DNA of 64,000 bases from assembly GCA_017165825.1 (NCBI GenBank), contig CM029387.1, positions 2,511,001 through 2,575,000 on the forward strand, in the 5' to 3' direction. Below are positions 1 to 10,864 of this stretch, piece by piece (the first letter of the stretch is position 1; the number at the start of each line of letters is the position of its first letter). Under the pieces are notes generated by a model. It saw only the letters and a list, made by a program, of their open reading frames with translations. It was not told where the DNA came from and searched no databases. Both the position numbers and the translations under genes were made by a program. This DNA comes from Hepsetus odoe (taxonomy: Eukaryota > Chordata > Actinopteri > Characiformes > Hepsetidae).

Positions 1-39
1 CACAGATCAATTAAAGAGGGGGGCTGACAAACCATTTTT

Positions 40-210
40 ACATTAACGGCAGTTAGCAAATGCTCTTATCCAGAGTGACTTCCAGTTCCAGTTACAGGGA
101 CTCTCTGGAGCAACTTGGTCTTGCTCCAAAACCCAGTGGTGGTAGTGTTGAAAGTAGGATTTGTGACCTCTTGGTCCACCTGGGTGAGTATCCAACCTCT
201 TGACCACCGT
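40..210 (-). repeat. SINE, tRNA-derived, antisense copy in ptger4 intron
   Basis: Reads as the reverse complement of the better-preserved SINE at 40384-40580. Shared blocks are ATCCAGAG, TTACAGGGAC, CCCAGTGGTGGTAGTG, GACCTCTTG and the end TTGACCACC. It is diverged, so it is an old insertion. Confidence 0.7.
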
Positions 211-225
211 TTTTTTAAATCATGG

Positions 226-346
226 GACGGCCGGGTGTGTGTGCATCACTTCCCCGGAGGCACTACTGGAAGAAGGAAAGCAGTGTGATGCTCAGGGCAA
301 GGTTCTGCTGTGAAACCTTGGCCTGTGTGTTGATGTAACTTTGGGG
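226..346 (+). mobile_element. Tc1-like transposase fragment
   Basis: A 120-bp piece corresponds to the middle of the transposase reading frame of a common fish Tc1 family: GACGGCCGGGTGTG, GAAGAAGGAAAGC, GTGATGCTC and GGTTCTGCTGTGAAACC. It encodes the region around the second catalytic Asp but is far too short and degraded to be functional. The elements at 42601-43115 and 54945-55870 belong to the same broad group. Confidence 0.65.
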
Positions 347-1157
347 CTGTTTTTTATTTGGCCATTAGTCAAAAGTGTAAATCTCACATGTCTTGTCAGA
401 TCATTTTAAAAACACTATTATAGAAATAATACATGTAAAAAATGAATGCACTGGAATGAAATAAACGGTCAAGGTTCTGATTGTTTAAATACTCGCCTCA
501 CTTGCTGCACTGGACCTTGACATGTCTCCCAGTAATGTTCCACTGAATAAAAGCCAGCGGTGTGGTTTGTGTGGGCAGCTACTTGTGATGTGGGCAGTGT
601 GTTGTCAATTTGAAATGCAGGCATGTTCCTGTTCAGAGAAAACCTTTCATAAATCTTCTCATCCAGCTCTTCATTAAGGCTGAGCAGGTTTGTGCACATG
701 ATTAAGGACACTATGTGACGCACTGTCAGCTGTTCATCTCGGCATGAAGCTGAAAAGCCTTTTTAGACAGTAGGACAAGCTGTCAGGGCTGATCTGGAAT
801 CAGATTTTGTGACGATGACCAAAGGGTCCAAGATGGTGTTTTAGCAGTACTATCCTCATAGATGTAGATCCACATTAGACATGTCTTGTCTTATTGACTA
901 TATTTGCTATTTCATATGGCACAGGTGCCACAGTAGCACCCATCTGAGGGCGGAGCATGGGCAGGTCAGTAATTCATCCCAGTAGATGATCATATTGTTC
1001 ATGACACATTTATCAGTTGCTTATTGTCTGTGTGGTGACTATTTTAATGTTTAAATATTAAATGATTGGACCAGGACCATCCAAACAAACTGCCAGCCCT
1101 GGACCCCTCTGTCCCGCACACCTCTGTAACCCCTCTCTGTCTCTGTCCTGTCCACAG
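347..1157. other. ptger4 intron, no further feature
   Basis: Unique-looking AT-rich sequence up to the polypyrimidine tract and acceptor at 1130-1157. No preceding exon was recognised. Confidence 0.6.
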
Positions 1158-1757
1158 GTGCGCATTTTCGTCAATCAGATTTACGGCCCTGCGGAAATCG
1201 CCGCTGGTGTGAAGCCGGATTATCGCAGTGACCTCTTAGCCATTCGCTTCGCCTCCTTCAACCCAATCCTAGATCCCTGGGTTTACATCCTGTGCCGAAG
1301 AAGTCTGTTCACCAAAGGCTGCAAGTGGCTGAAGCGCACCGTTCGCAGTAGAGAGGGGCAGGAGCGCACGCTGGGCTGGGTGGGCAGCCAGCATTCGCCG
1401 CCTTCGTTAACACACAGCTACGACACGAGTTACGCATCGTTACGCATGACCACGTGCAGGAACCCTGCGGGAAAACAGGCCACGATGGACAACAAACCCT
1501 ATGTGGACCTCACTCTCCGGCAGGCCTGGGACTTTGACACGGCCATGGAACATTTCCATCCTTTCAGTGTGGAGCAAAAGCCAGTTTTAGGTTTTGAGAG
1601 TGAAACGGCGTCGAGCTCTAAAGTTGACGATGTCGGGTCCGCCGGATGCATCCGCACACCAGCGTCCTGCACAAAATCACATGAACACAAGGCGGAGATG
1701 GTAACCTGCAACTTCAGCACGCCAAGCTCCAGCCTGTCAGAAAAAAGCGTTACATAA
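1158..1757 (+). CDS. ptger4: EP4-type prostaglandin E2 receptor, last coding exon (partial gene)
   Basis: Last exon of a class A GPCR of the prostanoid subfamily. EP4 is a plasma-membrane receptor for PGE2 that couples mainly to Gs. A pyrimidine-rich acceptor ending in AG at 1156-1157 opens a phase-0 exon of 199 codons ending at TAA 1755-1757. It starts VRIFVNQIYGP, the segment after TM6, and continues into TM7 with LLAIRFAS then FNPILDPWVYIL. The Arg of LLAIR (exon residue 30) is at the site that in prostanoid receptors contacts the ligand carboxylate, and DPWxY replaces the usual NPxxY. About 154 residues of cytoplasmic tail follow, close to the long EP4 tail and much longer than in other EP subtypes, and it ends SLSEKSVT, like the LSEK ending of mammalian EP4. 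TM1-TM6 must be encoded left of the window. The reading frame also runs upstream through the intron to an ATG at 1062, which I do not regard as coding. The paralogue letter (a, b or c) cannot be decided here. Confidence 0.88.
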   Translation: MRIFVNQIYGPAEIAAGVKPDYRSDLLAIRFASFNPILDPWVYILCRRSLFTKGCKWLKRTVRSREGQERTLGWVGSQHSPPSLTHSYDTSYASLRMTTCRNPAGKQATMDNKPYVDLTLRQAWDFDTAMEHFHPFSVEQKPVLGFESETASSSKVDDVGSAGCIRTPASCTKSHEHKAEMVTCNFSTPSSSLSEKSVT

Positions 1758-1884
1758 CATACTGCTGGGACAGATTTGGACAACAAACTATGGTGTTTGG
1801 CGCTGGACCAGTGAAGGGAAAAAACCTTTCCAGGCATGCATGTTAATGTGATGGAGCTTTTTTTATGTATATGATTTTAGCTGC

Positions 1885-2592
1885 ACAGTGGGTACTGTTT
1901 ACTGCAAGAAGGTTCTAGGTTCGATTCCCAGCCGGGGTGGTTTGGGTCCTCTGTGCGGAGTGTGTAAGAACCCCTGAGTGAGTTTCCAGGAGCTCCTCCC
2001 AAAGACATGTAAATCAGGTCAACTGGATGTGCTAAACTGCCCCCTTGGTGTGACTGGAGCAGAGTCTCAGCTCCTTGGAAAAATGCCACCTACACAGGTG
2101 TGTCCTTCCGTGATAGCGAAGGACAAAGCGGGACAGAAACCAAACGTTAACTGAGACAGTCTGGTCTGCAGAGGAGTTTGTTTCCATCACAACCTGCCTC
2201 ATGAAGCGTCTGTCCTGTTGCTTAGCAACAGGTGGAGTGGCTATTAAGGACCAACTAGCTACACGATATATACATAAATGTCTGCCGTCATGGATTGGCG
2301 CCCTGTCCAGCATGTGTCCCCGGCATTTGTCCCATATATATATATATATAAATATATGTATGTATTTACATATATATATGTAATTTTTTTCTTTTTCTTC
2401 AGTCTGGGACCGCATTTCTCAGCCACGTTTAAAGGACTCTGTGAAATAGGACAGCCTACCTACGGCCTTGGAAGACCCAGAATTGAGACACAGCATGTGT
2501 TTGATCATGTGTTTGATCTGTGATGGACTATTATGGGATGCGATAGGATCCAGCCACCCTGGCTGGGATAAGTGTCTTCGATAAAGGATGGA
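1885..2592 (+). repeat. tRNA-derived SINE, interrupted, in ptger4 3' UTR
   Basis: The head lies at 1885-2090, with a pol III B-box-like GGTTCGATTCC at 1918-1928 and the body motif CAAAGACATG. Tail blocks appear at 2283-2330 (ATGGATTGGCGCCCTGTCCAG) and 2540-2592 (GCTGGGATAAG, then GGATGG). About 200 bp of unrelated sequence and a TA microsatellite sit between the blocks, so the SINE has been broken up since insertion. It is downstream of the ptger4 stop and is probably transcribed as part of its 3' UTR. Confidence 0.65.
2332..2386. repeat. TA-rich microsatellite
   Basis: Alternating TA dinucleotides with TATG interruptions, inside the interrupted SINE. Confidence 0.85.
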
Positions 2593-2871
2593 AGGTTTTG
2601 GCCCAGAATGTCAATGTGAACCTCCATCATGTTAGCGCTGCGCACAAATGAATATTTCTAGAACTGAATTCTGTGAATTAACCTACTTTTGATATCAAAC
2701 GATCCATTAATGCGGATCATGAAAGAAGTATTTCAGAGCGTAACATGTATATATGCTTTTTTATCTGCCAAATGTGAACATTTTTGGGTTTATTTATGGA
2801 CATGCTGCTTGCTGCTGTATAGTGTTGGCCCCACATGTTGGCTCTGCTAAATGATGTAAAACTGGATAGAA

Positions 2872-2877
2872 ATTAAA
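2872..2877 (+). promoter_or_regulatory. Candidate poly(A) signal (ATTAAA) of the ptger4-like gene
   Basis: ATTAAA is followed within about 20 bases by TGTTG and T-rich sequence, the usual arrangement of signal and downstream element. It would give a 3' UTR of about 1.1 kb that contains a SINE and a TA microsatellite. Other signals are possible. Confidence 0.35.
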
Positions 2878-2885
2878 AATGACTG

Positions 2886-5875
2886 AACAGTGTTGTAATT
2901 TTCTTTATTCTTTTGGGAATCAATATTTGCTCAATGGTTCCAAAACCAGTTGTCATGAGAGCTTTTTCCACCCCAAACTCTCAGCCAGCAGGAGGCAGCA
3001 CAACACAGGAACACCGGGCCTTTACCTGCCTGAACACAGTCTGAACACACAACAGGAACTGGACTTATTTCTAACATGACAAAATCGAATGATCTGAATA
3101 TACAGTCATAAGTTTGGACACTCCTGGTCCAAAGGTTTTTTCCAGACTCTGTGAGCCAATCAGCCTCCATCCATTTTTTCTTTGCACACATAACTGAATA
3201 ATTACGATTTTAATTTTAAGAACATAACGTTTCAAATGTTTCGCCACATTTTATATATTACATTTTTTTTACATGCAAGTATAAAGAAACGAATCCCTGC
3301 ATCTGCAGAAATTCGTACTTTAGAGGATCCGATTATTATCACAGAAATTTAAAAAAATGACATTTGATCAGACAAACTTCAAACCCTATTATGTTTCAGG
3401 TTCAATTTTATAATTTCCAATTTTTGGTCAATAATTGTTATCAATAATAAAGAAAAACAAAGTTTGTATCTAAAATAGTGACAACGATGATAACAACAAC
3501 AAAAACAACAACAACAATAATAATAATGTGATTTGGACAATATAACTTGGTCTGTTATTACGTATTAATAGCAGTGTTTATTATTATTATTATTATTGTT
3601 GTTTTTCTTGTTGTTAAATAACCAAATAATGAATCTTAACAGATGTATTTTTTAATGTCTCACTAAAACATGTTTTTTTCTGCAGGGAGTCTCTTTCTAG
3701 GCTTGTTCTGACCAGAAGGTGTCAGTATTTCATGCTCCTTTGTGATCTTTTTTTTTTCTATTTTGTGATTTTCTGTAGGTTTCTGAGTTAAAACTGAAGA
3801 TTTGGTGTTAATTGTGTGCATCATCTGATATGAGGAGGTCAGTCATGATTTAAATCTAATGAAAGTTGTGGATGATGGTTCTAAAATGCTTGATTTTAGA
3901 TTAATTTATACACTTTTTTCAATTTACATGTGAATCATCAAATTTTAACAAGAGCATGAAATGAGTCCATCTGAAATGTATACATAAATTTATACACATA
4001 CGAAAACCATTATTATGTTTAAACCATAAAAGTAAAGCGGTTGTTCTGACCGTGAGGATTTTTACCTTAAAGTTTCGGGAGCTTTTGCCATTTATTTTAA
4101 TTCATTTATTTAATTAATTTATGCAAACGTGAATAAAAAAGGCACAATCCAGTCAGAAAAGGGAAACTTCCTTCGTCCCTTCAGTCTTCAAGGTGAGAGG
4201 ATCTCCATCTACAAGCTGGAGGTTTAAGGCCTGAACAAGATGTGTGAAGAAAGCAGTTCAGCTAAAAACGCTGCTAAGAAGGAAGAGAAGCTCCTTTAAA
4301 AAGCACCCCAGAAATCAAACCCAGACCCATTCTAGTTTTTAAGAAGAGCCCTCCATGTGACATCATCAGAAGGGGTTTTCTCAGCCTGTCTCTCTCTTCA
4401 TTATGATGGCGTCCCCAGTCTCAGTACAAATGAGCTCCACTTGTTTTTTGTCCCACAAAATGTCTTCATTACAGCAGCCAGAGTGAGAGCCTCAACACTT
4501 TTGGAGGAGAGTGCTAATCACTGAAACACAGCTGGCAGCCTGAACCCTCTTTAGTGCAAAGGCAAATGCTACGGTTCTCCATCAGACTGTCTGTGGTGGC
4601 CTTTAAAGCTTTGTAACGTACTGAAAATGACAATTTAATTTGTAACGTTAATGCAAAAGTATTGGCACCCCAAATTCTATTGTTTCGGTGCTGGGAATTA
4701 GTACATATCCTCTACACACATAAAAAAAAATGCTGAATGTAACATTTTGGGGGAAAAAACAACCCATAAAACGTATAATTTTGCACCAGTTACGGGACTT
4801 TTATTATGTTTTATATGTTTTAATCCATGAAACCTGAAAATAAATCAAATAAATCAAACTTTTTAATGAAAGAAAAGAAAAGGTTTTTGCACATCTGTTT
4901 AAACAACCAAATATGTTGGGTTTTTTTTTTTTTTTTTGCTCTGACTCAAGGATCCAACTCTCCTTCAGTGTTTCGCTTTAGTTCTAGGCTGCCTTAGCTC
5001 TGTTTTCAGTGATGGTTCCTAACACGAAGGAAGTTAGTATGAAGTGTTTTGATGCAGACCGAGCGTAATCCAGTGTGATCGAATGGTGTGGCCTTAAGAA
5101 GAAGAGCACAAAACAACTGTGGCTCATTTTCCACCTGCATCTGTTTCCAATAGCATAAATCCGTAGAATTGTAGGAGAGGCACCATCTAGTATTAATTAA
5201 CCTTAACCACACAGAGAGGTGCAGGCTGAGGCCCCTGAGCCGCGGGTGGGTCGGTGTGTGTGGGACAGGCTCATTAGGAGCCATCCAGCAGATGGAAACG
5301 TTCTTGGTACTCCTAGCGCCTAAGGTTCGTATGAAGAGCTAAGGCTTCAGTCTGTAGAAAATAAGTAAACGACTGCTGTTCATTAAACCGTCGAGGGTGT
5401 CGTCCCTTCCCAGAACATCATATATTACTATAATTTTCCCAAGTAAATGTAATAAAGTTTGAAAATGGGTAAATAGATACATTGTGTCTTCTTTTAACTG
5501 TATTTAAATCAAAATATCATATCTATTTTTCTATTATATCTATTTTTTGAATAATTAACATAGAGCATCTTCTTCTGGTTCCCTCCTGCACAGAAGAATA
5601 GTCCATATTAATCACATCAATCACAGCTGAATCACATCTGACACAAATTTGGAAACAGAAGTTTCCATTTTCCAGTATAAAGTGTTGCATCATTAGTAGA
5701 TTATTAATGCACTGGGAACTGATCTCTGATCAGACTCCATTAAATGCATCATTCTCCTCTCAGATTAAGCACAGATTTTCTGTTGGTTATTAGACCTTTC
5801 TGTATTTGACTCTTTGCCTCAGTTGTAGGATGTAAACAGGATTTTAAAATGTTTCATTCGCCCCTCGACCCATTC
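2886..5875. other. Intergenic, AT-rich, no gene seen
   Basis: Holds AAC/AAT and TTA simple repeats at 3488-3530 and 3575-3605 and a T homopolymer at about 4920-4937. The rest is unique AT-rich DNA with only short chance reading frames. Confidence 0.6.
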
Positions 5876-6080
5876 AGCCCATCTATAGAAACAGCCCATA
5901 TGGAAATCACACATTTCTATATTTCTACTCACTGAGACTCCAGCAGTCTGGTCCCGCCCATTCGTACTGATGTTATAAGTAGTGTTTCTAGAAAGTGGTA
6001 TAATACAGGGCAGCCAATCAGAACAGAGCTCATTTACATATATCTGTATACATATCTGTAAAAGAGGGTAGAATAACGGT
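5876..6080 (-). repeat. Dispersed repeat containing a conserved ATTTGCATA-like core
   Basis: Its reverse complement shares a block with 26985-27060 (ATATATGTAAATGAGCTCTG, then TTCTGATTGG) and the flanking GTACGAATGG. Two inverted copies about 21 kb apart indicate a dispersed element, probably a MITE. Ends and target site duplications were not resolved. Confidence 0.5.
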
Positions 6081-7964
6081 AATGCAAAAATAATTCTAAT
6101 GTTTTAAAAAAGAATTAGAAAATGTAATAAAATACAAAAAAGTGCTCAGAGAACTTTCATGTAAATTAACACGTTCACTTTGGCAGACTAACCTTTTTTG
6201 AACATAAATATTGACATTTGTGGTTTATTGTGGCTTAGAACAGTCAATTGTTACTCATTTTTCATAAAAAACAGCTTTATTTCTATACAAAAGACATGGT
6301 TGTACAAAAATAAAGGATAATAATAATAAGAATAAGAATAGAATGCAAATACTGTGGAAAAACTATGAAATGTCTACTAGAACTACGGTTGTACATTTGA
6401 ATTGTTGAGTATTTCCTCAGGAGCAGCTTTTCTTAAGTGGAGAGTAAATAACAACGAGGTCCTCGAGCTCAGTTGGTATATGGATTAGGTGATATGCAGA
6501 TTGAATGTCAAGGTCAGACGTCAATTGTTTTCTTTGGGAAACAAAAATGAATCAAAATGGCTCCACTTTCACATTTGGTGAATGATAGAAAGGTCTTGAG
6601 AAGAGTTTTATGGTTTCAGAGGTGAGAAACTGACCTCAAGGCCTCGAGTAGATACAACATTGAACATAATGTACACGTTAATAAATATAAGACACTACTT
6701 TATCTACAAGAATAAATAAATAACTTAGTTCAAAAAATAAATATTTGACCTGTTGTGTATACAGTAATAGCGAAGAGATGCACAGCATCCAGTTTTTTAG
6801 CACTAAGGTAAACAATGACGAAACGCATTGTGGTCGGCAGACACGCCGGTGACTCGTCTGATCCACGAACCCTCCGTGGGCTTTCACCTCCGGCCATTGT
6901 TTTCCGAAGGTAACCGCCATGCTTGACATGAGCTGAACTCAAACCGAAGGGCAACTGTTTCACGCCGTTTCTGTTAAAATCAGTTTTATCCTCTGTTCCT
7001 GAGTCACAGCGACTGGAGGTTTTGCCAGTACCTTCAGCCGAGGCAGAGCTCTGACATCCTCCAGAACAAGCTTTAGTTTAACATTAGTCTTATGAAATTT
7101 CTTGCCAAGAAAAACATCTCCTATGAGCCAAGCCACAGTCCCTTAGTCTCCAGCTTTTCTTCACAGAGTCTCCTTGCAGCATTGATCTAGTCTGGCAACA
7201 CCTTTTTTTATTTTTCAGCCTGGTCCTCACAGACTAGTCACATTTCTTCTATTCCCCAGCTTCAGTACACCTATTCAAATTGCTTCCTTCTTATCCCATT
7301 TCTCAACCAATCAAGAAAGGGTATCTGAAGTCGGGTTCAGTTTCTGCACTGGACAACCTGCAGTCCTAAATCATCACAAAACTCTGTGTAGAGATGTTCA
7401 ATAACCTCTATTAGACCTGATTATGTGGTTTCTGACCCTCTACGAATCAGTAATATCTTTAATTACAAAATAAAAGTTCTACCAAAAGTGTATCTACTGT
7501 TGCATAGCTTCACAACAGTAGTAGCAGCAGCATAACTATGCAACCCACAGTGAGTCGTACAGTATCACAGACCACATAAGCAACTTTGAGGTTATTAAAT
7601 ATATATTGAGCAAACGAGATACCACCATGTCAGTGCTCACATCTAGTTGTTGCTCTGGATCAGGTTTTTCTGAGGAGGGATAAAGCAAAAAGTTGCAACA
7701 TCTGGAAGGTGCCAATGAGCAGGTTGAGTGACACTGATATTATAATGTCCTGCTGTGCTTCTCTATACTTTCTCATCAGGAACAGTCCTGTGATACCTTA
7801 ACCCTGAAGGCCCCCAGTCCCTGTAGTCTTTACAGGTGTTCTGTTTCAAAGCCTTGGGGCAATATCTTTTCTCTAATTCCTGCATGGCTTTGTGCAATAT
7901 AGAAAACATTGTGCACATACTTGGGGTCCCACATGCATCAGATATACATGTTGTCACAAACATT
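6081..7964. other. Intergenic; possibly distal artn 3' UTR
   Basis: No exon recognised. On the - strand an AATAAA lies at about 6277-6282, so part of this stretch could be the artn 3' UTR; this is inference only. A CpG-richer patch at 6815-6925 has no recognisable protein. Confidence 0.35.
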
Positions 7965-8363
7965 CAGTTCTGTGCAAAAGTCTTGAGCCACATGAGATTT
8001 CTCTAAATTTTGCTTTCATTTTTAATTTATTGCTGGGTCTGGACCTCACCGGTTTCAGAGACAAACACAGTGTGGGATCATCTCCACAGAGAACGGAGTG
8101 TAAGGCAGCTGTAAATAGCTGTGGAATTTCCTTCAAGAAGCCTGGAGAACCAGAAGATGTCTTGATAAAAATGACAAAAAGCTCAGCCAAGGGAGTTGTG
8201 GTATGTTGGAGAATAACGGTGGCCTTGTTTAGAATTCTATGAATTGTCTTTGTGTTTAGATTTGATTTGCATGTATGTTTGCAATAAATTGTGGTGCTGT
8301 GATGTCTGTCTTTCTTGGCAAAGTATAAAGAAATGAGGGTTGGCTCAAGACATTTGCATAGTA
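7965..8363. mobile_element. MITE-like element with Tc1/mariner-type TIRs
   Basis: The left end reads TTCTGTGCAAAAGTCTTGAG and the right end is its near inverse, CTCAAGACATTTGCATAGTA, giving terminal inverted repeats about 400 bp apart. The interior has no transposase and differs from the 69-bp-repeat family described below, though the TIRs resemble that family's. The terminal TA target duplication is not clean. It lies 400 bp past the artn stop and is probably in its 3' UTR. Confidence 0.6.
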
Positions 8364-8765
8364 ATGCACTTTTATGCATTTACCAGGTACTTATCCAGAC
8401 TAAGGTACAAAAGTTGGATGATGTAGCATTAGTTTTGTCTAAGGACTCTATTAAACACTGGCGTTCCTGCCTAGTCGAGGAAAAAAAACTTTTATCATCA
8501 GGTGTGATGTGAATGTTATCCACTATCCTGTCCAACCGCTGCAAAGTCCATTCAGTATTACGCTACTGGATTTTAGAAGCGAGTTCAGCATGCCAGCAGA
8601 CATTTAAGTGCTTAATTATGTTGGTAATCAAGGCTCTGCTGTACCCTTCCATAGGTGTCTTGGTGTCCTGCATGTCTCCATTCCCTGAAGTGGCAACCTT
8701 GAGTGCTTCCGGCTCTACATTGCCGTACTTTCTCTTTGTCTCAGTTCCGAAAGAAGATCGCTTTC

Positions 8766-9223
8766 TCAGCCAACACATTCACAGTCAGAGGCTGAAACCT
8801 TGTCAATAGTCCTCCAGGTGGTGGAGGCATCCATGAATGAGACGGACTCGTAGCCTGTTGGCCTGCAGCAGGGCTGAGCGCTGATCTTCCGAGCAGTTCG
8901 CTTAGGCAGACTGCTGTTGTTCAGAAGTGCCCGCAAAGCCAAGTCATAGTTCCCCCGGTAGCTCTGACACGAGCCCACACAGAACTTGAAGAGTATGATC
9001 TCGTCCGAGTCATGGCCCATACCCAGGTCCCTCACCCGCATCTCTCGCCTCTCCAGCCGACAGTCCCTACTACTCTGCCCTTGCTTCTTGCTGTTGCCTT
9101 TCTCTTTCTTCTTCTTCTTCTTTTTCTTGTGTGTACCCTTCGACTGAGCATCAGATGCCTCTGAGGAACGGGGTGAGCGCTCCCACCGGGCCGGACGCTC
9201 TTCCTCGACAAAAACAGAAGGCT
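8766..9223 (-). CDS. artn: artn coding exon 3 (mature cystine-knot domain)
   Basis: The acceptor (TTGCTTTCAG) ends at 9224. The first two bases complete a Glu codon split after the previous exon. It carries the RPAR site, the poly-Lys stretch (9128-9105) and the whole cysteine domain, ending in TGA at 8768-8766. An ATG at 9236-9234 is intronic and not a start. Confidence 0.93.
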
Positions 9224-10317
9224 CTGAAAGCAACAAAAGAGTGAGGATGTTACTTCAGGCCAAAGCTCTTGTCAGTTTTCCAGAACCAATATGAAACCGC
9301 AAAGCTCACATGGGTCATTAAAATGACAGTCACAATTTTTTGAATGGCTCTGACCAATGGGATGAGACTTGCAGGAGTCCAAAAGAAAATTTAAAAAAAT
9401 GTAATTTTTAATTACTTTTTTTTACTCCTAGGATTACTCAGGAGTTGCTTATCTTCCTGAAGCCTTGCAAAAAACCTCACAAATGCCTTTTCAATATGTC
9501 GGGTGGCTCAGGACTTTCCACAGTACCATAGGTGGGTGCACTCTTAAAAAATGTGCAAGAAATGGTTATTTGTAAGCTGCCATTAAAATCATGGGCGGTT
9601 TCAAAACTTTCGCCTCTCTAAATGTCATTAAGCCTTCTAAAAGTTCTTTTCACAATGCTATGTTAGGGTGTAGATAGGGTGATTATATAGTGTGATGTAG
9701 GCCCAAGAGAGCTCAACCACTATGGCTGATCAAACTGCCATGGGTTTGATTATTCTTCGCAAACAAACTCACCAAATAGGCTCTGCCATGGAGAGTGGTT
9801 GTTCCCATCTCCCATCTCATCTTCTTCCTCGGGAAGGGTCTCAAAAGGTTGTTCATCCAGCATGGCACCGACTATGCCCAGCGCATCCTCAGAATCTTCT
9901 CTAAAGCCGGGCCTCTCTCCCATCACCAGGGGCAACAGAGATACAAGCACCCAAAGAACCATCTGCAGACATGAAGAGTTCATTAGTTCTTTAGCACTTA
10001 ATCTCTATTGTAACTTCGTTTTTCCTTTTGACCTCTCTTCCAGTAAATTGGGCCATGTCCCAAGCTACAGACTTATAGCTTTGTGAACCTGTGCTTGTTA
10101 GAACAACTAAAAAAGCCATAAACCATTCAATAAAATCTCAATGACGGGAGCTCTGAGAAATCTGCAATATCTCAAGTTTTAATATTTATGGCCCAGACTG
10201 AAGGCCTAGCTCTGATAGCCATGATTCACCAATGGCACCTACCTTCCAGTTTCTCCTTTGAAAGGGGGCATCATTGGTTTTGGACAGCATGATGGATGCT
10301 TTCCGTTTGCTCCACAT
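8766..10317 (-). CDS. artn: Artemin, GDNF-family ligand (three coding exons, about 240 aa)
   Basis: Secreted neurotrophic factor; family members signal through a GFRalpha co-receptor (GFRalpha3 for artemin) and RET. Coding exons on the - strand are 10317-10243, 9962-9773 and 9223-8766, all with GT/AG borders and matching phases (0, then 1). Residues 1-25 are a basic leader, 26-40 a hydrophobic signal segment (MVLWVLVSLLPLVMG), about 41-88 an acidic propeptide, and 98-101 RPAR, a minimal furin-type site. Residues 121-128 are eight lysines. The cystine-knot domain spans 143-240 with all seven family cysteines at 143, 170, 174, 207, 208, 236 and 238 (FCVGSC, QPCCRPT, DCECVG). YESVSFMDASTTWRTIDKVS is diagnostic of artemin rather than neurturin, persephin or GDNF. 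N-linked sites overlap at NNSS. It lies downstream of st3gal3 on the same strand, as in mammals. 5' non-coding exons were not identified. Confidence 0.93.
9773..9962 (-). CDS. artn: artn coding exon 2 (signal segment and propeptide)
   Basis: The acceptor TGTCTGCAG ends at 9963 and the first codon is ATG (9962-9960) of MVLWVLVSLL. The exon is 190 nt and closes with the donor GTGAGT at 9772-9767. Because it begins exactly at an ATG ahead of an ideal signal peptide, translation could also begin here. Confidence 0.88.
10243..10317 (-). CDS. artn: artn coding exon 1 (25-aa basic leader)
   Basis: The ATG at 10317-10315 opens 25 codons, MWSKRKASIM and onwards to RRNWK, in phase 0 with exon 2, followed by the donor GTAGGT at 10242-10237. 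An AG that could be a splice acceptor ends at 10338, so the exon may start at 10337 with the 5' UTR further upstream. The leader is basic and not itself hydrophobic; the signal segment follows in exon 2. Confidence 0.72.
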
Positions 10318-10330
10318 TTTCCTCCACCAT
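10271..10330 (-). other. Overlapping upstream ORF at the artn start
   Basis: An ATG at 10330-10328 with A at -3 and G at +4 opens a 19-codon frame that ends at TGA 10273-10271. It overlaps the presumed artn ATG in another frame. If it lies in the mRNA, its stronger context could reduce initiation at 10317 and favour the exon-2 ATG. Confidence 0.4.
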
Positions 10331-10470
10331 CTTTCGCCTGTTCAGAGAGAACACACCATTCTTCAGTCTTCCTGCCCCACAAGATGATGATGTTCAGGCT
10401 GTTTGCAATACGCATGTTTCCACCATTGTAAACGTCTGCTTTGATTGGTTTAGATCTTACTGTTAAGAAC

Positions 10471-10631
10471 AGGGTTGAGCAAATTCAGTCCTATTCAGTG
10501 TCCTGCACATTTTGGTAGTTGCCACACACATTCACTATACCTGGCAATCATCAGGTGAGCTGAACCAGGTTTGTTTGGGTAGGAGATCACCAAGCTGTGC
10601 AGGACACTGCCCCTCCAGGACTGGAGTACCA
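10471..10631. mobile_element. Palindromic MITE (hAT-like, foldback)
   Basis: The left arm has AATTCAGTCCT and GTCCTGCACATTTTGGTAGT; the right arm has GTGCAGGACACTG and CTCCAGGACTGGAGT. The centre carries ATCAGGTGAGCTGAACCAGG. This arrangement is a familiar short palindromic non-autonomous element of fish genomes. The hAT assignment is from memory of the family, not from a target duplication seen here. Confidence 0.6.
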
Positions 10632-10644
10632 AAAGAAACTGCTG

Positions 10645-10745
10645 GGGCTCCCATGACCTAATGGCTAGAGAAGAGGGTTTGCAGCAAGGTGCTCCTGGTT
10701 CCATTATTTTAAGTGCACTTGGGCAAATCATTTAACCCCCTAACT
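10645..10745 (+). repeat. SINE fragment (tRNA-like head)
   Basis: CCTAATGGCTAGAG resembles a pol III A box and GCTCCTGGTTCCATT a decayed B box, followed by the block CCCCCTAACTGCCCCC that recurs at about 38940-38980. Confidence 0.5.
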
Positions 10746-10756
10746 GCCCCCAAACA

Positions 10757-10862
10757 CAGGTAAACCTGAGCACCTGGAAGAAACCCACACAGACACTTCA
10801 CACAGAAAGGACCCAGACTGCCCCACCTGGGAACTGAACCCAGGACCTTCTCATTGTGCTGA
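10757..10862 (-). repeat. SINE head, antisense fragment
   Basis: The reverse complement reads as the same head-body type as 1885-2090: CCTGGGTTCAGTTCCCAGG at the B box, then a GGGTC...CTGTGTG block. Confidence 0.55.
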
Positions 10863-10864
10863 AT

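Noticed and set aside
1062..1157. ATG at 1062 as start of the receptor-tail protein
   Set aside because: The 32 codons before 1158 are intronic: the polypyrimidine tract and CAG acceptor precede the EP4-like residues, and a GPCR cannot start after TM6.
9224..9236. ATG at 9236-9234 as the start of the artemin protein
   Set aside because: It lies upstream of a clear TTGCTTTCAG acceptor, and exon 2 joins in phase after it; that ATG is intronic.
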